A DNA stretch of 51,012 nt. Origin: Bradyrhizobium sp. NAS96.2. Its GTDB lineage: Bacteria; Pseudomonadota; Alphaproteobacteria; Rhizobiales; Xanthobacteraceae. The translations under genes and the position numbers were made by a program. The first letter of the stretch is position 1; the number at the start of each line of letters is the position of its first letter. Location: NCBI RefSeq assembly GCF_001908235.1, contig NZ_LGHK01000159.1:1-51012 (forward strand), written 5' to 3'. Below, in pieces: positions 42,888-51,012 of the stretch. The notes below the pieces were generated by a model. It was not told the origin of the DNA and searched no databases. It saw only the letters and a list, made by a program, of their open reading frames with translations.

Positions 42888-43721
42888 ATGGCTGTAGCGC
42901 TTATACTGCTTCTGGTTGCGATCGCCTCGGTGCTGTTCCATGTCTACAGCCCGTGGTGGTGGACGCCGATCGCCTCGAACTGGCGTTACATCGACGACAC
43001 GATCAACCTGACGTTCTGGATCACCGGGGCGGTGTTCTGCGCGGTCATCGCGTTCATGGCCTACTGCGTCCTCCGCTTTCATCACAAGGAGGGACGGCGG
43101 GCGGTCTATAATCCCGAGAACAAGAAGCTCGAATGGTGGCTCAGCATCGGCACCGCAATCGGCGTCGTCGCCATGCTGGCGCCGGGCCTCGTCGTCTGGC
43201 ACCAGTTCGTCACTGTTCCTGCCGATGCGACCGACGTCGAGGTCGTCGGACAGCAATGGATGTGGAGCTACCGGCTTCCCGGGAAGGACGGCCGGCTCGG
43301 CACCTCCGATGCGCGCCTCATCAGTTCCGAGAATCCTCTGGGATTGAATCCCAACGATCCAAACGGGCAGGACGACGTCGTCGTTCAAAACGACGATCTG
43401 CATCTGCCGGTCGGCAAACCCGTGAAGGTGCTGCTGCGCTCGATCGACGTGCTGCATGATTTCTACGTTCCCGAGTTCCGGGCGAAGATGGACATGATAC
43501 CGGGCTCGGTGACGTATTACTGGCTCACGCCCACCCGCACAGGAACGTTCGACGTTCTCTGCGCTGAACTCTGCGGCGCGGCGCACGCGCAAATGCGCAG
43601 CAGGGTCATCGTCGAGGAAGAGAAGGAATATCACGCATGGCTGGAGAAGCAGCGGACGTTCGCCGCATTGTCGGGCCAGCGCGACGTCGCGAAGGCGGCG
43701 TACAAGACAGGAAGCGAATGA
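42888..43721 (+). CDS. coxM: cytochrome c oxidase subunit II (CoxM-like)
   Basis: Subunit II of a heme-copper oxidase (277 aa), receiving electrons from cytochrome c through the CuA centre. CuA ligands are all present: His190 (VLHDFYVPEF), Cys225, Glu227, Cys229, His233 and Met236 (CAELCGAAHAQM). This shows a cytochrome c oxidase rather than a quinol oxidase. The aromatic electron-entry patch GQQWMWSYR is intact. Hydrophobic segments at about 2-20, 42-62 and 84-104 form signal/anchor and hairpin. GGGAGG precedes the ATG by seven bases. First gene of coxMNOP-like operon, named after the second oxidase of B. japonicum. Confidence 0.9.
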   Translation: MAVALILLLVAIASVLFHVYSPWWWTPIASNWRYIDDTINLTFWITGAVFCAVIAFMAYCVLRFHHKEGRRAVYNPENKKLEWWLSIGTAIGVVAMLAPGLVVWHQFVTVPADATDVEVVGQQWMWSYRLPGKDGRLGTSDARLISSENPLGLNPNDPNGQDDVVVQNDDLHLPVGKPVKVLLRSIDVLHDFYVPEFRAKMDMIPGSVTYYWLTPTRTGTFDVLCAELCGAAHAQMRSRVIVEEEKEYHAWLEKQRTFAALSGQRDVAKAAYKTGSE

Positions 43722-43795
43722 ACGGGCTGACGAGGATGTGCCGGAGATTGTGAAGCGAACTCGTCGCCGAACAGAAGACCAAGGAGGGAATTCCG

Positions 43796-45571
43796 ATGGT
43801 CGATATCCCGCTTGATCAGGTCGCAGGCATCCCGCCCGCCGAAGTCGGTGAGGTGGAGCTTTATCATCCGAGGAGCTGGTGGACGAGGTACGTCTTTTCG
43901 CAGGACGCCAAGGTGATCGCCGTCCAGTACTCGATCACTGCGATGTCGATCGGAATGGTGGCGTTGGTGCTGTCGTGGATGATGCGCCTGCAACTGGGAT
44001 TCCCGGGAACATTCTCCTTCATCGATGCCAACCAGTATCTCCAGTTCATCACCATGCACGGCATGATCATGGTGATCTACCTGCTCACGGCATTGTTCCT
44101 TGGCGGCTTCGGCAACTATCTCATCCCGCTGATGGTCGGCGCCCGGGACATGGTCTTCCCCTATGTGAACATGCTGAGCTACTGGGTCTATCTGCTTGCC
44201 GTGCTGGTGCTGGCCGCAACATTCTTCGTGCCTGGCGGGCCAACCGGCGCCGGCTGGACGCTCTATCCGCCCCAGGCGATCCTCTCCGGCACCCCCGGGC
44301 AGGACTGGGGCATCGTTTTCATGCTGGCTTCGCTGATCCTGTTCATCATCGGCTTCACGATGGGCGGGCTCAATTACGTGGTGACGGTGCTGCAGGCCCG
44401 CACGCGCGGCATGACGTTGATGCGCTTACCGTTGACGGTGTGGGGTATCTTCACGGCCACGGTGATGGCATTGTTGGCCTTCCCGGCGCTGTTCGTCGCG
44501 TCGGTGATGCTGCTCCTGGACCGCCTGCTGGGAACCAGCTTCTTCATGCCGACGCTGGTCGAGATGGGGCAGCTGTCGAAGTATGGCGGCGGCAGCCCGA
44601 TCCTGTTCCAGCATCTGTTCTGGTTCTTCGGCCACCCCGAAGTCTACATCGTCGCCTTGCCGGCCTTCGGCATCATCTCCGATCTGATCAGCACCCACGC
44701 GCGAAAGAACATCTTCGGTTACCGCATGATGGTCTGGGCGATCGTCGCGATCGGCGCTCTCAGCTTCGTGGTGTGGGCGCACCACATGTATGTCAGCGGC
44801 ATGCACCCCTATTTCGGGTTCTTCTTCGCTACCACCACGCTCATCATCGCCATTCCGACCGCCATCAAGGTCTACAACTGGGTGCTGACCCTGTGGCGCG
44901 GCGACATTCATCTCACGGTGCCGATGCTGTTCGCTCTCGGGTTCATCGTCACCTTTGTCAATGGCGGCCTGACCGGGCTGTTTCTCGGCAACGTGGTCGT
45001 GGACGTTCCGTTGTCCGACACGATGTTCGTTGTCGCCCACTTCCACATGGTCATGGGCATCGCGCCGATTATGGCCGTGTTCGGCGGGATCTATCATTGG
45101 TATCCGAAAGTAACCGGACGGATGCTCAATGATGTGCTTGGCAAGTTCCATTTCTGGGTGACGTTCATCGGGGCTTATGCGGTCTTCTTCCCCATGCACT
45201 ATCTCGGCCTGCTCGGGATGCCCCGCCGCTATCATGACATTGGCGAGACGTCGTTCGTCCCGGCATCCGCCCATGACCTCAATGCGTTCATGAGCGTGGC
45301 GGCCCTGATTGTCGGCTTCGCCCAGCTCGTCTTCCTGTTCAATCTCGTCTGGAGCTTGTTCAAGGGAAAGGAGGCCGGCGGCAATCCCTGGGGCGCCACC
45401 TCGCTGGAATGGCAGACGCCGGAGACCCCGCCGGGGCATGGCAACTGGGGCAAGGAACTGCCCATCGTCTATCGCTGGGCCTACGATTACAGCGTTCCCG
45501 GTGCCGCCAGGGATTTCGTGCCGCAAAATGAGCCACCGTCCGGAGTGGTGGCGCAGGGAGCCCATCCGTGA
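43796..45571 (+). CDS. coxN: cytochrome c oxidase subunit I (CoxN-like)
   Basis: Catalytic subunit (591 aa, about 12 membrane spans) reducing O2 to water and pumping protons. Heme a ligands His88 (TMHGMIMV) and His417, heme a3 ligand His415 (HFHMVMG), CuB ligands His280 and His329-His330, with the Tyr284 cross-link and Glu282 in GHPEVY as in A1-type oxidases, and the K-channel Lys358 (PTAIKVYNW). AAGGAGGG precedes the ATG. Its stop overlaps the GTG of the next gene. No heme A synthase or copper chaperone genes are adjacent, so assembly factors must come from elsewhere. Confidence 0.95.
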   Translation: MVDIPLDQVAGIPPAEVGEVELYHPRSWWTRYVFSQDAKVIAVQYSITAMSIGMVALVLSWMMRLQLGFPGTFSFIDANQYLQFITMHGMIMVIYLLTALFLGGFGNYLIPLMVGARDMVFPYVNMLSYWVYLLAVLVLAATFFVPGGPTGAGWTLYPPQAILSGTPGQDWGIVFMLASLILFIIGFTMGGLNYVVTVLQARTRGMTLMRLPLTVWGIFTATVMALLAFPALFVASVMLLLDRLLGTSFFMPTLVEMGQLSKYGGGSPILFQHLFWFFGHPEVYIVALPAFGIISDLISTHARKNIFGYRMMVWAIVAIGALSFVVWAHHMYVSGMHPYFGFFFATTTLIIAIPTAIKVYNWVLTLWRGDIHLTVPMLFALGFIVTFVNGGLTGLFLGNVVVDVPLSDTMFVVAHFHMVMGIAPIMAVFGGIYHWYPKVTGRMLNDVLGKFHFWVTFIGAYAVFFPMHYLGLLGMPRRYHDIGETSFVPASAHDLNAFMSVAALIVGFAQLVFLFNLVWSLFKGKEAGGNPWGATSLEWQTPETPPGHGNWGKELPIVYRWAYDYSVPGAARDFVPQNEPPSGVVAQGAHP

Positions 45572-46272
45572 GTGCCATCATCCTGTTCATGGCGACCATT
45601 GCGGCCATCGCGGGATGGTGGCTCTCGCAGCAGCGGCTTGCGGCCAAACCCTGGCTGGAGGAGGGGGTGGCCGTCGATTTTCGCGGCGAGAGGGGTTCGT
45701 CCGTGCCGCCGGCGAAGATCGGGCTGGGCGTGTTTCTCGCGGTTGTCGGTTCGCTGTTCGCGCTCCTGATCAGTGCCTACTCGATGCGCAACACCATGGT
45801 GGACTGGCGCGAGCTGCCGTTGCCGAAGCTGTTGTGGATCAATACCGGCGTCCTGATCATCAGCAGCGCGGCGCTGCAATGGTCGCTGATGGCCGCGCGC
45901 CGCAGCGACGATGAGGCCATGCTCGTCGGCTTGTTGGTGGGTGGAGCATCCGCCGTGACGTTCCTGGCCGGACAGCTGGTGGTATGGCAGCAGCTGAACG
46001 TCGCCGGCTATGTCGTGGCGTCCAATCCGGCCAATTCCTTCTTCTACCTGATCACCGCGCTACACGGGCTGCATCTGATCGGCGGCCTGGTGGCCCTCGG
46101 CAGGACGAGCGCCAAGGTGTGGCGCGGCGCGCCGATGGTGCGGGTGCGCCTGAGCGTCGAGCTCTGCGCCATCTATTGGCATTTCCTTTTACTGGTGTGG
46201 CTGGTTTTGCTCGGCTTGCTGACCGGCTGGACCGAAAATTTCGTGAACATCTGTCGCCAGTTGCTCACTTAA
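45568..46272 (+). CDS. coxO: cytochrome c oxidase subunit III family protein (CoxO-like)
   Basis: First of two subunit III homologues (234 aa). About seven hydrophobic segments, with AGYVVASNPANSFFYLITALHGLHLIGGLVALGRTSAKVW and YWHFLLLVWLVLLGLLTGW corresponding to helices VI-VII of subunit III. It lacks the acidic residue of helix III typical of canonical subunit III, having LVVWQQLNVAGYV where MQAFEW-type sequence is expected. Starts with GTG inside the coxN stop. Probably structural or proton-uptake support in the oxidase complex. Confidence 0.85.
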   Translation: MSAIILFMATIAAIAGWWLSQQRLAAKPWLEEGVAVDFRGERGSSVPPAKIGLGVFLAVVGSLFALLISAYSMRNTMVDWRELPLPKLLWINTGVLIISSAALQWSLMAARRSDDEAMLVGLLVGGASAVTFLAGQLVVWQQLNVAGYVVASNPANSFFYLITALHGLHLIGGLVALGRTSAKVWRGAPMVRVRLSVELCAIYWHFLLLVWLVLLGLLTGWTENFVNICRQLLT

Positions 46273-46288
46273 GCGAGGGCAAGGACCG

Positions 46289-47011
46289 ATGGCAGAGACG
46301 ACATTGATGCAGCCGAAGGCCGCGCCCGGGACGATCCCCGGATTGCGAGGCATCGCCGCCGACTGGGCCTCAGACCAGCGCGCATTCAAGAACGTGTCCT
46401 GGGGGAAGGCCATGATGTGGATCTTCCTGCTGAGCGACACCTTCATCTTCAGCTGCTTCCTGTTGTCGTACATGACGGCGCGCATGTCGACGACCGTGCC
46501 GTGGCCCAATCCGAGCGAAGTCTTCGCGCTCAACATCGGGAGCAAGCATATCCCGCTCATCCTGATCGCTATCATGACCTTCGTTCTGATCAGCAGCAGC
46601 GGAACGATGGCGATGGCCGTCAATTTCGGCTACCGCCACGACCGCGTCCGAACGGCGGCCCTGATGCTGGCCACCGCGGCATTCGGCGCGACCTTCGTCG
46701 GAATGCAGGCCTTCGAATGGACCAAGCTGATCATGGAGGGCGTGAGGCCCTGGGGTAACCCTTGGGGTGCGCCGCAGTTTGGCGCATGCTTCTTCATGAT
46801 CACCGGTTTCCACGGCACCCACGTGACGATCGGCGTGATCTTCTTGATCGCGATTGCGCGCAAGGTCTTGCGAGGGGATTTCGATCGCGAACGACGCGGC
46901 TTCTTCACAAGCCGGAAGGGATATTACGAGATCGTCGAGATCACCGGCCTGTACTGGCACTTCGTTGATCTGGTGTGGGTGTTCATCTTTGCTTTCTTCT
47001 ATCTCTGGTGA
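46289..47011 (+). CDS. coxP: cytochrome c oxidase subunit III (CoxP-like)
   Basis: Second subunit III homologue (240 aa), closer to the canonical form: KAMMWIFLLSDTFIFSCFLLSYM, GMQAFEWTKLIMEG with the conserved Glu, FFMITGFHGTHVTIGVIFLIAIARKVLRG, and YYEIVEITGLYWHFVDLVWVFIFAFFYLW. It has about six to seven membrane spans. AAGGA before the ATG; 16 bp after the previous stop. The presence of two different subunit III genes in a row matches the coxMNOP arrangement described in Bradyrhizobium japonicum. Confidence 0.92.
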   Translation: MAETTLMQPKAAPGTIPGLRGIAADWASDQRAFKNVSWGKAMMWIFLLSDTFIFSCFLLSYMTARMSTTVPWPNPSEVFALNIGSKHIPLILIAIMTFVLISSSGTMAMAVNFGYRHDRVRTAALMLATAAFGATFVGMQAFEWTKLIMEGVRPWGNPWGAPQFGACFFMITGFHGTHVTIGVIFLIAIARKVLRGDFDRERRGFFTSRKGYYEIVEITGLYWHFVDLVWVFIFAFFYLW

Positions 47012-47019
47012 GGTGGCGC

Positions 47020-47427
47020 ATGACAAACGCAGCGGTACATGTGGAAGGGCAGGCAGCACAGCATGCGCTACACGCTTATGCGCACGAGGCCGTCGCATCG
47101 GGGGCGACGCACGCGGCAGGCCAGCAGCATCCGATCAAGCTTTACCTCGTGGTCTGGGGATGGTTGTTCGTGCTCAGCACCTGCTCCTATCTCGTCGACT
47201 ACTTTGGCATCCATGGCCATCTCCGATGGTCGCTGATCCTGCTGTTCATGGTGCTCAAAGCCGGCCTGATCGTCGCTGTCTTCATGCATATGGCGTGGGA
47301 GCGGCTGGCCCTGGCCTACGCGATCCTGCTTCCGCCAGTGCTGGTGCTGGTATTTGTGGCGATCATGGTGTTCGAATCCGGCTACACCCATCTGCTCCGG
47401 AGCATATTCTTCGCCGCAACGGCGTAG
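47020..47427 (+). CDS. cytochrome c oxidase subunit IV-like small membrane protein
   Basis: A 135-aa protein with a His/Ala-rich soluble N-terminus (HVEGQAAQHALHAYAHEAV) and three membrane helices: KLYLVVWGWLFVLSTCSYLV, WSLILLFMVLKAGLIVAVFMHM and LAYAILLPPVLVLVFVAIMVF. This is the fold of prokaryotic oxidase subunit IV (CyoD/COX4_pro), which stabilises the CuB site. Start at 47020 is preceded by AGGTGG; the frame stays open upstream inside coxP. The histidine-rich N-terminus could bind metal, which is speculative. Confidence 0.87.
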   Translation: MTNAAVHVEGQAAQHALHAYAHEAVASGATHAAGQQHPIKLYLVVWGWLFVLSTCSYLVDYFGIHGHLRWSLILLFMVLKAGLIVAVFMHMAWERLALAYAILLPPVLVLVFVAIMVFESGYTHLLRSIFFAATA

Positions 47428-47451
47428 TGGTGAAGACGTGGAGGTTTTTGG

Positions 47452-47676
47452 ATGCAGTTTACCGTCGGGTTCAAATTGAACGGAAAGGCCGACCACGTCG
47501 TCCTGGACGGACAAGACGCGCTCGCCGCTGCGCTGAAGGTGAAGGCAGAGCTTCCGGAAGCTCTCATTATGTACGTGCGCCCACAAAACCGGCGTGGCGA
47601 CACCCGTCATCCGACACATGCGCTCGCCGACGACGCTGGCCGAAGAGAGGCCGGTGGATCCGGGATAGCCGCATAA
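47452..47676 (+). CDS. small hypothetical protein after the cox operon
   Basis: A 74-aa open frame starting 24 bp after the subunit IV-like gene, with GTGGAGG seven bases before its ATG. The first 45 residues look folded (MQFTVGFKLNGKADHVVLDG, DALAAALKVKAELPEALIMYV), followed by a basic, probably disordered tail (RPQNRRGDTRHPTH). I do not recognise a family. Good ribosome site and operon position argue that it is real. Confidence 0.55.
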   Translation: MQFTVGFKLNGKADHVVLDGQDALAAALKVKAELPEALIMYVRPQNRRGDTRHPTHALADDAGRREAGGSGIAA

Positions 47677-47808
47677 GGATCGGCGAAATAAATGTTGAGC
47701 CGGAAGTCGCCATCGCGCCGGTGGGGGATCAGTTCAAGGGCCGAGCTTGGTTCGCCGGCGCCTGATCCTGCTAAATCTGAACTGCCAGCGAATGCCCGTA
47801 TCGGTGCC

Positions 47809-47874
47809 TCCCCGCAACCAAATTGGCAAAGAATCCCGGCAATCTCTATGGCTTGCTGGGGTTCTTTTTGCGTC
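47809..47874 (+). repeat. direct repeat of tRNA-fMet 3' end plus terminator, right copy (att-like)
   Basis: TCCCCGCAACCAAATTGG (47809-47826) matches 40295-40312 exactly. It is followed by a diverged copy of the tRNA terminator: CCCGGCAATCT ... TTGCTGGGGTTCTTTTTGCG, compared with CCCGGCAATCT ... TTGCCGGGGTTTTTGCTG downstream of the intact tRNA. The pair of repeats bounds a segment of about 7.5 kb. Confidence 0.85.
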
Positions 47875-47903
47875 GAAATCGACCCCAATAATATCAATGA
47901 CTA

Positions 47904-47931
47904 AGATCATAGGTTGAAATCGCCGCAACCA
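47904..47931 (+). repeat. second, degenerate tRNA-fMet T-arm remnant
   Basis: AGATCATAGGTTGAAAT then CGCCGCAACCA resembles tRNA-fMet positions 40274-40306 (AGGTCATAGGTTCAAAT...CCCCGCAACCA) with a gap of about five bases and three or four substitutions. It lies 30 bp beyond the first repeat, so more than one integration event may have left scars. Confidence 0.65.
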
Positions 47932-48346
47932 CACATCACGCCGTCACCGGTGCAAACTTCGGCCGGCAAGTACTACGTTTTCTGAATCCGATGGCCGGCT
48001 CAGCGTAGCTGGAGCACGTCATTTCAAGAGTTCGTCGAGTGTGGCCCGCGAATGCACCTACGGTGCTGTCCGCGAGCGGGCAATTTTGCTTGTTTCGGCG
48101 AGACTGCGGCGGGTCTGCGCTCGGGCTGGTTTGGTTCGAATTGCTCGCGTGCCATCTGACGACCGGTCAGGCGAGCAAGCGCCCTTGAGGCCTGATCTGC
48201 GCGGATGGAAATCACAGGAGTGTCAGCAATCCGAATCTTTTGGTTCCCGTTTCCCATGAGTCAAAGAAAATCCTGAAGGCCGCCGGCTCTTTCTTGCTCT
48301 ATGCGAAGGCCGGGACCAGGAGTCGGAGCCTGAACTCGCCGTTCCC

Positions 48347-51012
48347 TTAAAAGTCGAAGCGGAGGCCGCCAGTGAAGGTCCAGCCGCGCACGCCGCCGTT
48401 GCTAATGTTCTGCCGGTAAGCGACGTCGCCAAAGACGGCGAGCCCGTTCGCCGGCGCGGTGCCGGTCAGCCCGCCGCCGACCTGGATCGCCGTGCCGTAC
48501 GAGCCGGTGCCGAACCCGGCGCCGCCGAGCGCAATCACCGAGCCGTCGCCAAAGCCTTGCAGCAAATTGGCTTTGAGATAGGGCGAAAACAGCGTCCCCT
48601 CCGGAGTCTGAAAGCGCTGGATCAGCCGGCCACCGATCCGCGCGACGCCTTGGTCAAGGCTGCCCATATTGACGCTCAGCCCACTGACATCGGTGCGTGG
48701 CGAAAAGTTGAGGCGCTGCCAGGTGAACTGCGCCTCCGGCTCGACGATGAGATCCTTCCAGCCGATTGGCATCGGATAGCCGCTTTCGACCGACAGGCCG
48801 ACCAACGTGCCGTTGAGGCCAGTGGTCTGCCCGTTGGTCGTCACCTGGCCGTTGAAGAGACCGCCGGTGGCGATGGCATCGACATAAAGCCCGCTGCGCG
48901 CCTGCCAAGTGGCGATGCCCGACAGCTTCTCGGTTGCGAATGTGCCGCTGCTCGTGCCGTCGATCGCGCTCGGCGTGAAAAAGCTCCGGCCGAACGTACC
49001 GGCAAGCCCCACGCGCAACTGCCCGCGCTGGTCGTTGATCACGATGCCGCTGCCGCCGAACTGGATCGCTTCGTCGCTCGCTTTGAAGTTGTACCCGAAA
49101 TCGGAAAAGCTGCGGTTAGAGGTGTAGTTGTAGGGCCCGCCATAGGTGCGAACAAACGCCTCGAATTGCTGTGGCTTGCCCACGGCCTGCGTGTCGCGAA
49201 TCTCCCCGAGCCGGCGATGCAAGTCGTTGATGTCTTCCAGCCCGGCCTCGAACAGCGCGGTCGGCGCGCTGATATAGGCCGGCACTTGCGGGACGACTTC
49301 CGGCCGTGAGTTGGGGGGCTGGACCGGCGGAGTGACAGGTCCCGATGGCGTCACAAAGACATTCTGCAGCCGGTAGTCCCAATTGGCGCCTGGCGCACCG
49401 ATCAGAGTCTGGCTGGGGTCGGCGGAGCCGTTTGGCGAGCCGGGGCCGTAGCCATAGAGATTGTAAACGTAGGGGCCGCTGCTGACGGTGCCGCCGGCCA
49501 GGGCGAAGGCGCCGGTCGAGGACGCGCCGGCGACCTGGATGACCGAAATGCCGGTGATCGCGGTCGGGAAGTTGACGGCAGTAAACGCGCCGGCCCCGAT
49601 TGGCGTGATGCGCACCGCGGTCGCGCCGGCGGCGCTGCCACCGACCAGCAGCCGGTCGGTCGATTGGTTCGACAGCGGCCCGCCGGCATTGAGCAAGGTC
49701 TTGAGCGCCAGTGTGCTGTCGCTAGTGCCGACAAAATTGCCGCCGATCTTGAGCGTGTTGCCCGGCGCCGCGCCGGCCAGCGTCACCAGGCCGGAATTGG
49801 TCAGGTTGCCGCCGACGTTGAAGGTCGTATTCGGCCCGCTCGCGAGTGCTGGCAGCGCGTTGCCGACCGCAAACGTGCCGTTGTTGGTGACCGGGCCGGC
49901 AATGCTGCCGAACCCGCCGAGCGTCGCGCCGCTCGCAACGGTCACGAGGCCGCCCCCTGACAGCGCTGCCGTTGGGGTGCTCGCGTCGCCGACCACAAGT
50001 GTGCCGGCGCTGATCATCGTCGCGCCGGCGTAGGTGTTGTTTGCCGTCAATGTCAGCGTGCCGCTGTTGGTCTTGGTCAATCCGCCCTGGCCGCTGATCA
50101 CGCCGCCGATGGTGTAGTTGTTGGTACCGCTCACATCGATCGTATTGGCAAAGCCGGCGATATTATTGAGCACGATATTGCGGGTGCTGCTGATGGTCGC
50201 CGTCACCGCCAACGTGCCGCTGCCGGGCAGGCCCGTGTCTGCATCGGTGCCGCCGAAGGTGAGGGCTCCGTTCGTACTCCCCAGAGCGGCATCGCTGCTG
50301 ATCTGCAGCGTGCCGCCGGTGATCGTCCACGGCGTCACCACGCCCGTCGCGCCCGCCAATTGCCAGGTGCTGGCGCCCGACTTCTGGAATAAATCAAAAC
50401 TCTGATACTTCGCGCCGATCTGCGACACGTCGAAGATCGTTCCCGTGGCTGTGCCATTGCCCGAGAGATTCGTGGAGCTCCCCCCGAGGATCAGCGTGTT
50501 GGTGGTGCCGGTCACGCCCGAAGCATTGCCGACATTGCCGTTGATCACCCAGCCGGATTGCAACTCCAGGCTGTTGGCGCCTCTGGTGAAGAGAATGGCA
50601 TTGGATCGCACCGTGCCGGTATTGCCATCAAAACCGCCGGCAATCGTGCCGGAATTGACGATGGTCAGATTGCCGCCGCGAATGCCGACGCCGCCAACGC
50701 CGCCATCTGTCACGCCGCCCAGTGATGGTGCCCCGCCATTGCCGCCCTGGAGGAGGCCCGTATTGACGATCGTCGTTGTGGGCCCGGTGACGCCGCCGCC
50801 AACACCGCCGGCACCGCCGCCCGCGCCTACACCACCGCCGCCGCCAATACCAATGGCATCGCCGCCATTGCCTGCGGTGCCGTTGCCGATGCCAGTGATA
50901 CCGGCCCCGCCAACACCGCCGTAGATTTTGCCGTTATTGGTGATGCTGACAGCTCCCGTCATGTTACCTCCAGCGCCGCCGACGCCGCCAGCGCCATACC
51001 CCCCGCGCCACC
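48347..51012 (-). CDS. autotransporter with PATR repeats, Gly-rich passenger (5' end outside window)
   Basis: Type Va secretion protein; about 887 C-terminal residues visible, frame open to the window edge. Passenger: a very Gly-rich stretch (GGVGGAGITGIGNG, GIGGGGGVGAGGGAG), then beta-helix PATR-type segments (GGLTKTNSGTLTLTANNTYAG, ISAGTLVVGDAST). A Pro-rich linker (PVTPPVQPPNSRPEVVPQVP) and helix (ALFEAGLEDINDLHRRLGE) lead into the outer-membrane beta-barrel, about the last 270 residues, ending GWTFTGGLRFDF with the C-terminal Phe expected for BAM recognition. It is likely a cell-surface adhesin. No signal peptide can be assessed. Confidence 0.9.
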   Translation of the reverse strand, partial: WRGGYGAGGVGGAGGNMTGAVSITNNGKIYGGVGGAGITGIGNGTAGNGGDAIGIGGGGGVGAGGGAGGVGGGVTGPTTTIVNTGLLQGGNGGAPSLGGVTDGGVGGVGIRGGNLTIVNSGTIAGGFDGNTGTVRSNAILFTRGANSLELQSGWVINGNVGNASGVTGTTNTLILGGSSTNLSGNGTATGTIFDVSQIGAKYQSFDLFQKSGASTWQLAGATGVVTPWTITGGTLQISSDAALGSTNGALTFGGTDADTGLPGSGTLAVTATISSTRNIVLNNIAGFANTIDVSGTNNYTIGGVISGQGGLTKTNSGTLTLTANNTYAGATMISAGTLVVGDASTPTAALSGGGLVTVASGATLGGFGSIAGPVTNNGTFAVGNALPALASGPNTTFNVGGNLTNSGLVTLAGAAPGNTLKIGGNFVGTSDSTLALKTLLNAGGPLSNQSTDRLLVGGSAAGATAVRITPIGAGAFTAVNFPTAITGISVIQVAGASSTGAFALAGGTVSSGPYVYNLYGYGPGSPNGSADPSQTLIGAPGANWDYRLQNVFVTPSGPVTPPVQPPNSRPEVVPQVPAYISAPTALFEAGLEDINDLHRRLGEIRDTQAVGKPQQFEAFVRTYGGPYNYTSNRSFSDFGYNFKASDEAIQFGGSGIVINDQRGQLRVGLAGTFGRSFFTPSAIDGTSSGTFATEKLSGIATWQARSGLYVDAIATGGLFNGQVTTNGQTTGLNGTLVGLSVESGYPMPIGWKDLIVEPEAQFTWQRLNFSPRTDVSGLSVNMGSLDQGVARIGGRLIQRFQTPEGTLFSPYLKANLLQGFGDGSVIALGGAGFGTGSYGTAIQVGGGLTGTAPANGLAVFGDVAYRQNISNGGVRGWTFTGGLRFDF

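Larger units (their letters stand above)
47677..48346. other. gene-poor junction with tRNA remnants
   Basis: 670 bp between the small gene and the convergent autotransporter. Besides the two tRNA-fMet-derived fragments (47809-47874 and 47904-47931), I see no gene, no integrase remnant and no clear terminator for the autotransporter. It is visibly less GC-rich than the coding flanks. Confidence 0.5.

Noticed and set aside
44426..45565. 379-codon open frame antisense to coxN
   Set aside because: His/Arg/Glu-rich shadow of a membrane protein gene, no ribosome site.
50800..51012. Mycobacterial PE_PGRS-type protein
   Set aside because: The Gly-rich region is continuous with PATR repeats and a C-terminal outer-membrane barrel, so it is an autotransporter passenger.

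Overview
The window looks like the chromosome of a Bradyrhizobium or close Bradyrhizobiaceae relative. It has high GC, dense ATGA-overlapped operons and many ABC importers. It also has a BM3-type P450, a PHA cluster, a coxMNOP-like second cytochrome oxidase, and several palindromic repeat families typical of that group. The species call is inference from gene content and repeats.

Layout. (1) 0.2-7.8 kb, minus strand: an oligopeptide-type ABC importer (binding protein, two permeases, two ATPases) followed by a gamma-glutamyltransferase without a visible signal peptide; together they suggest uptake and cytosolic cleavage of gamma-glutamyl peptides. (2) 8.1-15.2 kb, plus strand: a lipid-related run of DUF6489 protein, alpha/beta hydrolase, wax ester synthase/DGAT-like acyltransferase, epoxide hydrolase, and a self-sufficient CYP102 P450-reductase fusion. 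(3) 15.3-25.9 kb: a methyltransferase-like protein, an AraC regulator, then a long operon for hydroxyquinol-type aromatic degradation. The operon holds maleylacetate reductase (frameshifted here), hydroxyquinol 1,2-dioxygenase, a TfdB-like flavin hydroxylase and a complete branched-chain-amino-acid-type ABC importer. Two direct repeats 21 bp apart in front of it look like an AraC operator.

(4) 26.1-33.0 kb: an NTF2-like secreted protein, an alpha/beta hydrolase, a class III PHA synthase operon (short PhaE, PhaC, GNAT), a phasin with palindromes over its promoter, a DUF445 membrane protein carrying a frameshift, and a second hydrolase paralogous to the one at 8.4 kb. (5) 33.2-39.9 kb: quinone-oxidoreductase-like and SDR enzymes, CvpA, a GMC oxidoreductase and a coniferyl-aldehyde-type dehydrogenase. 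(6) 40.2-47.9 kb: initiator tRNA-fMet with its terminator, then an apparent genomic island. The 3' end of the tRNA plus terminator is repeated at 47.8 kb, with a further degenerate tRNA remnant at 47.9 kb. The enclosed segment carries an NDUFA9-like reductase, a DUF2189 membrane protein and an aa3-type oxidase operon with two subunit III genes (coxMNOP-like). (7) 48.3-51.0 kb: the C-terminal part of a very Gly-rich autotransporter that runs out of the window.

Most notable: two independent +1 C frameshifts, the tRNA-fMet-flanked oxidase island with nested att-like remnants, the AraC operator and Shine-Dalgarno-sequestering hairpin before the aromatic operon, a P450 BM3 homologue that appears to lack the fatty-acid carboxylate anchor, an SDR without the catalytic Tyr/Lys, and a probable ACG start. 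I found no CRISPR array, transposase, integrase or phage gene.
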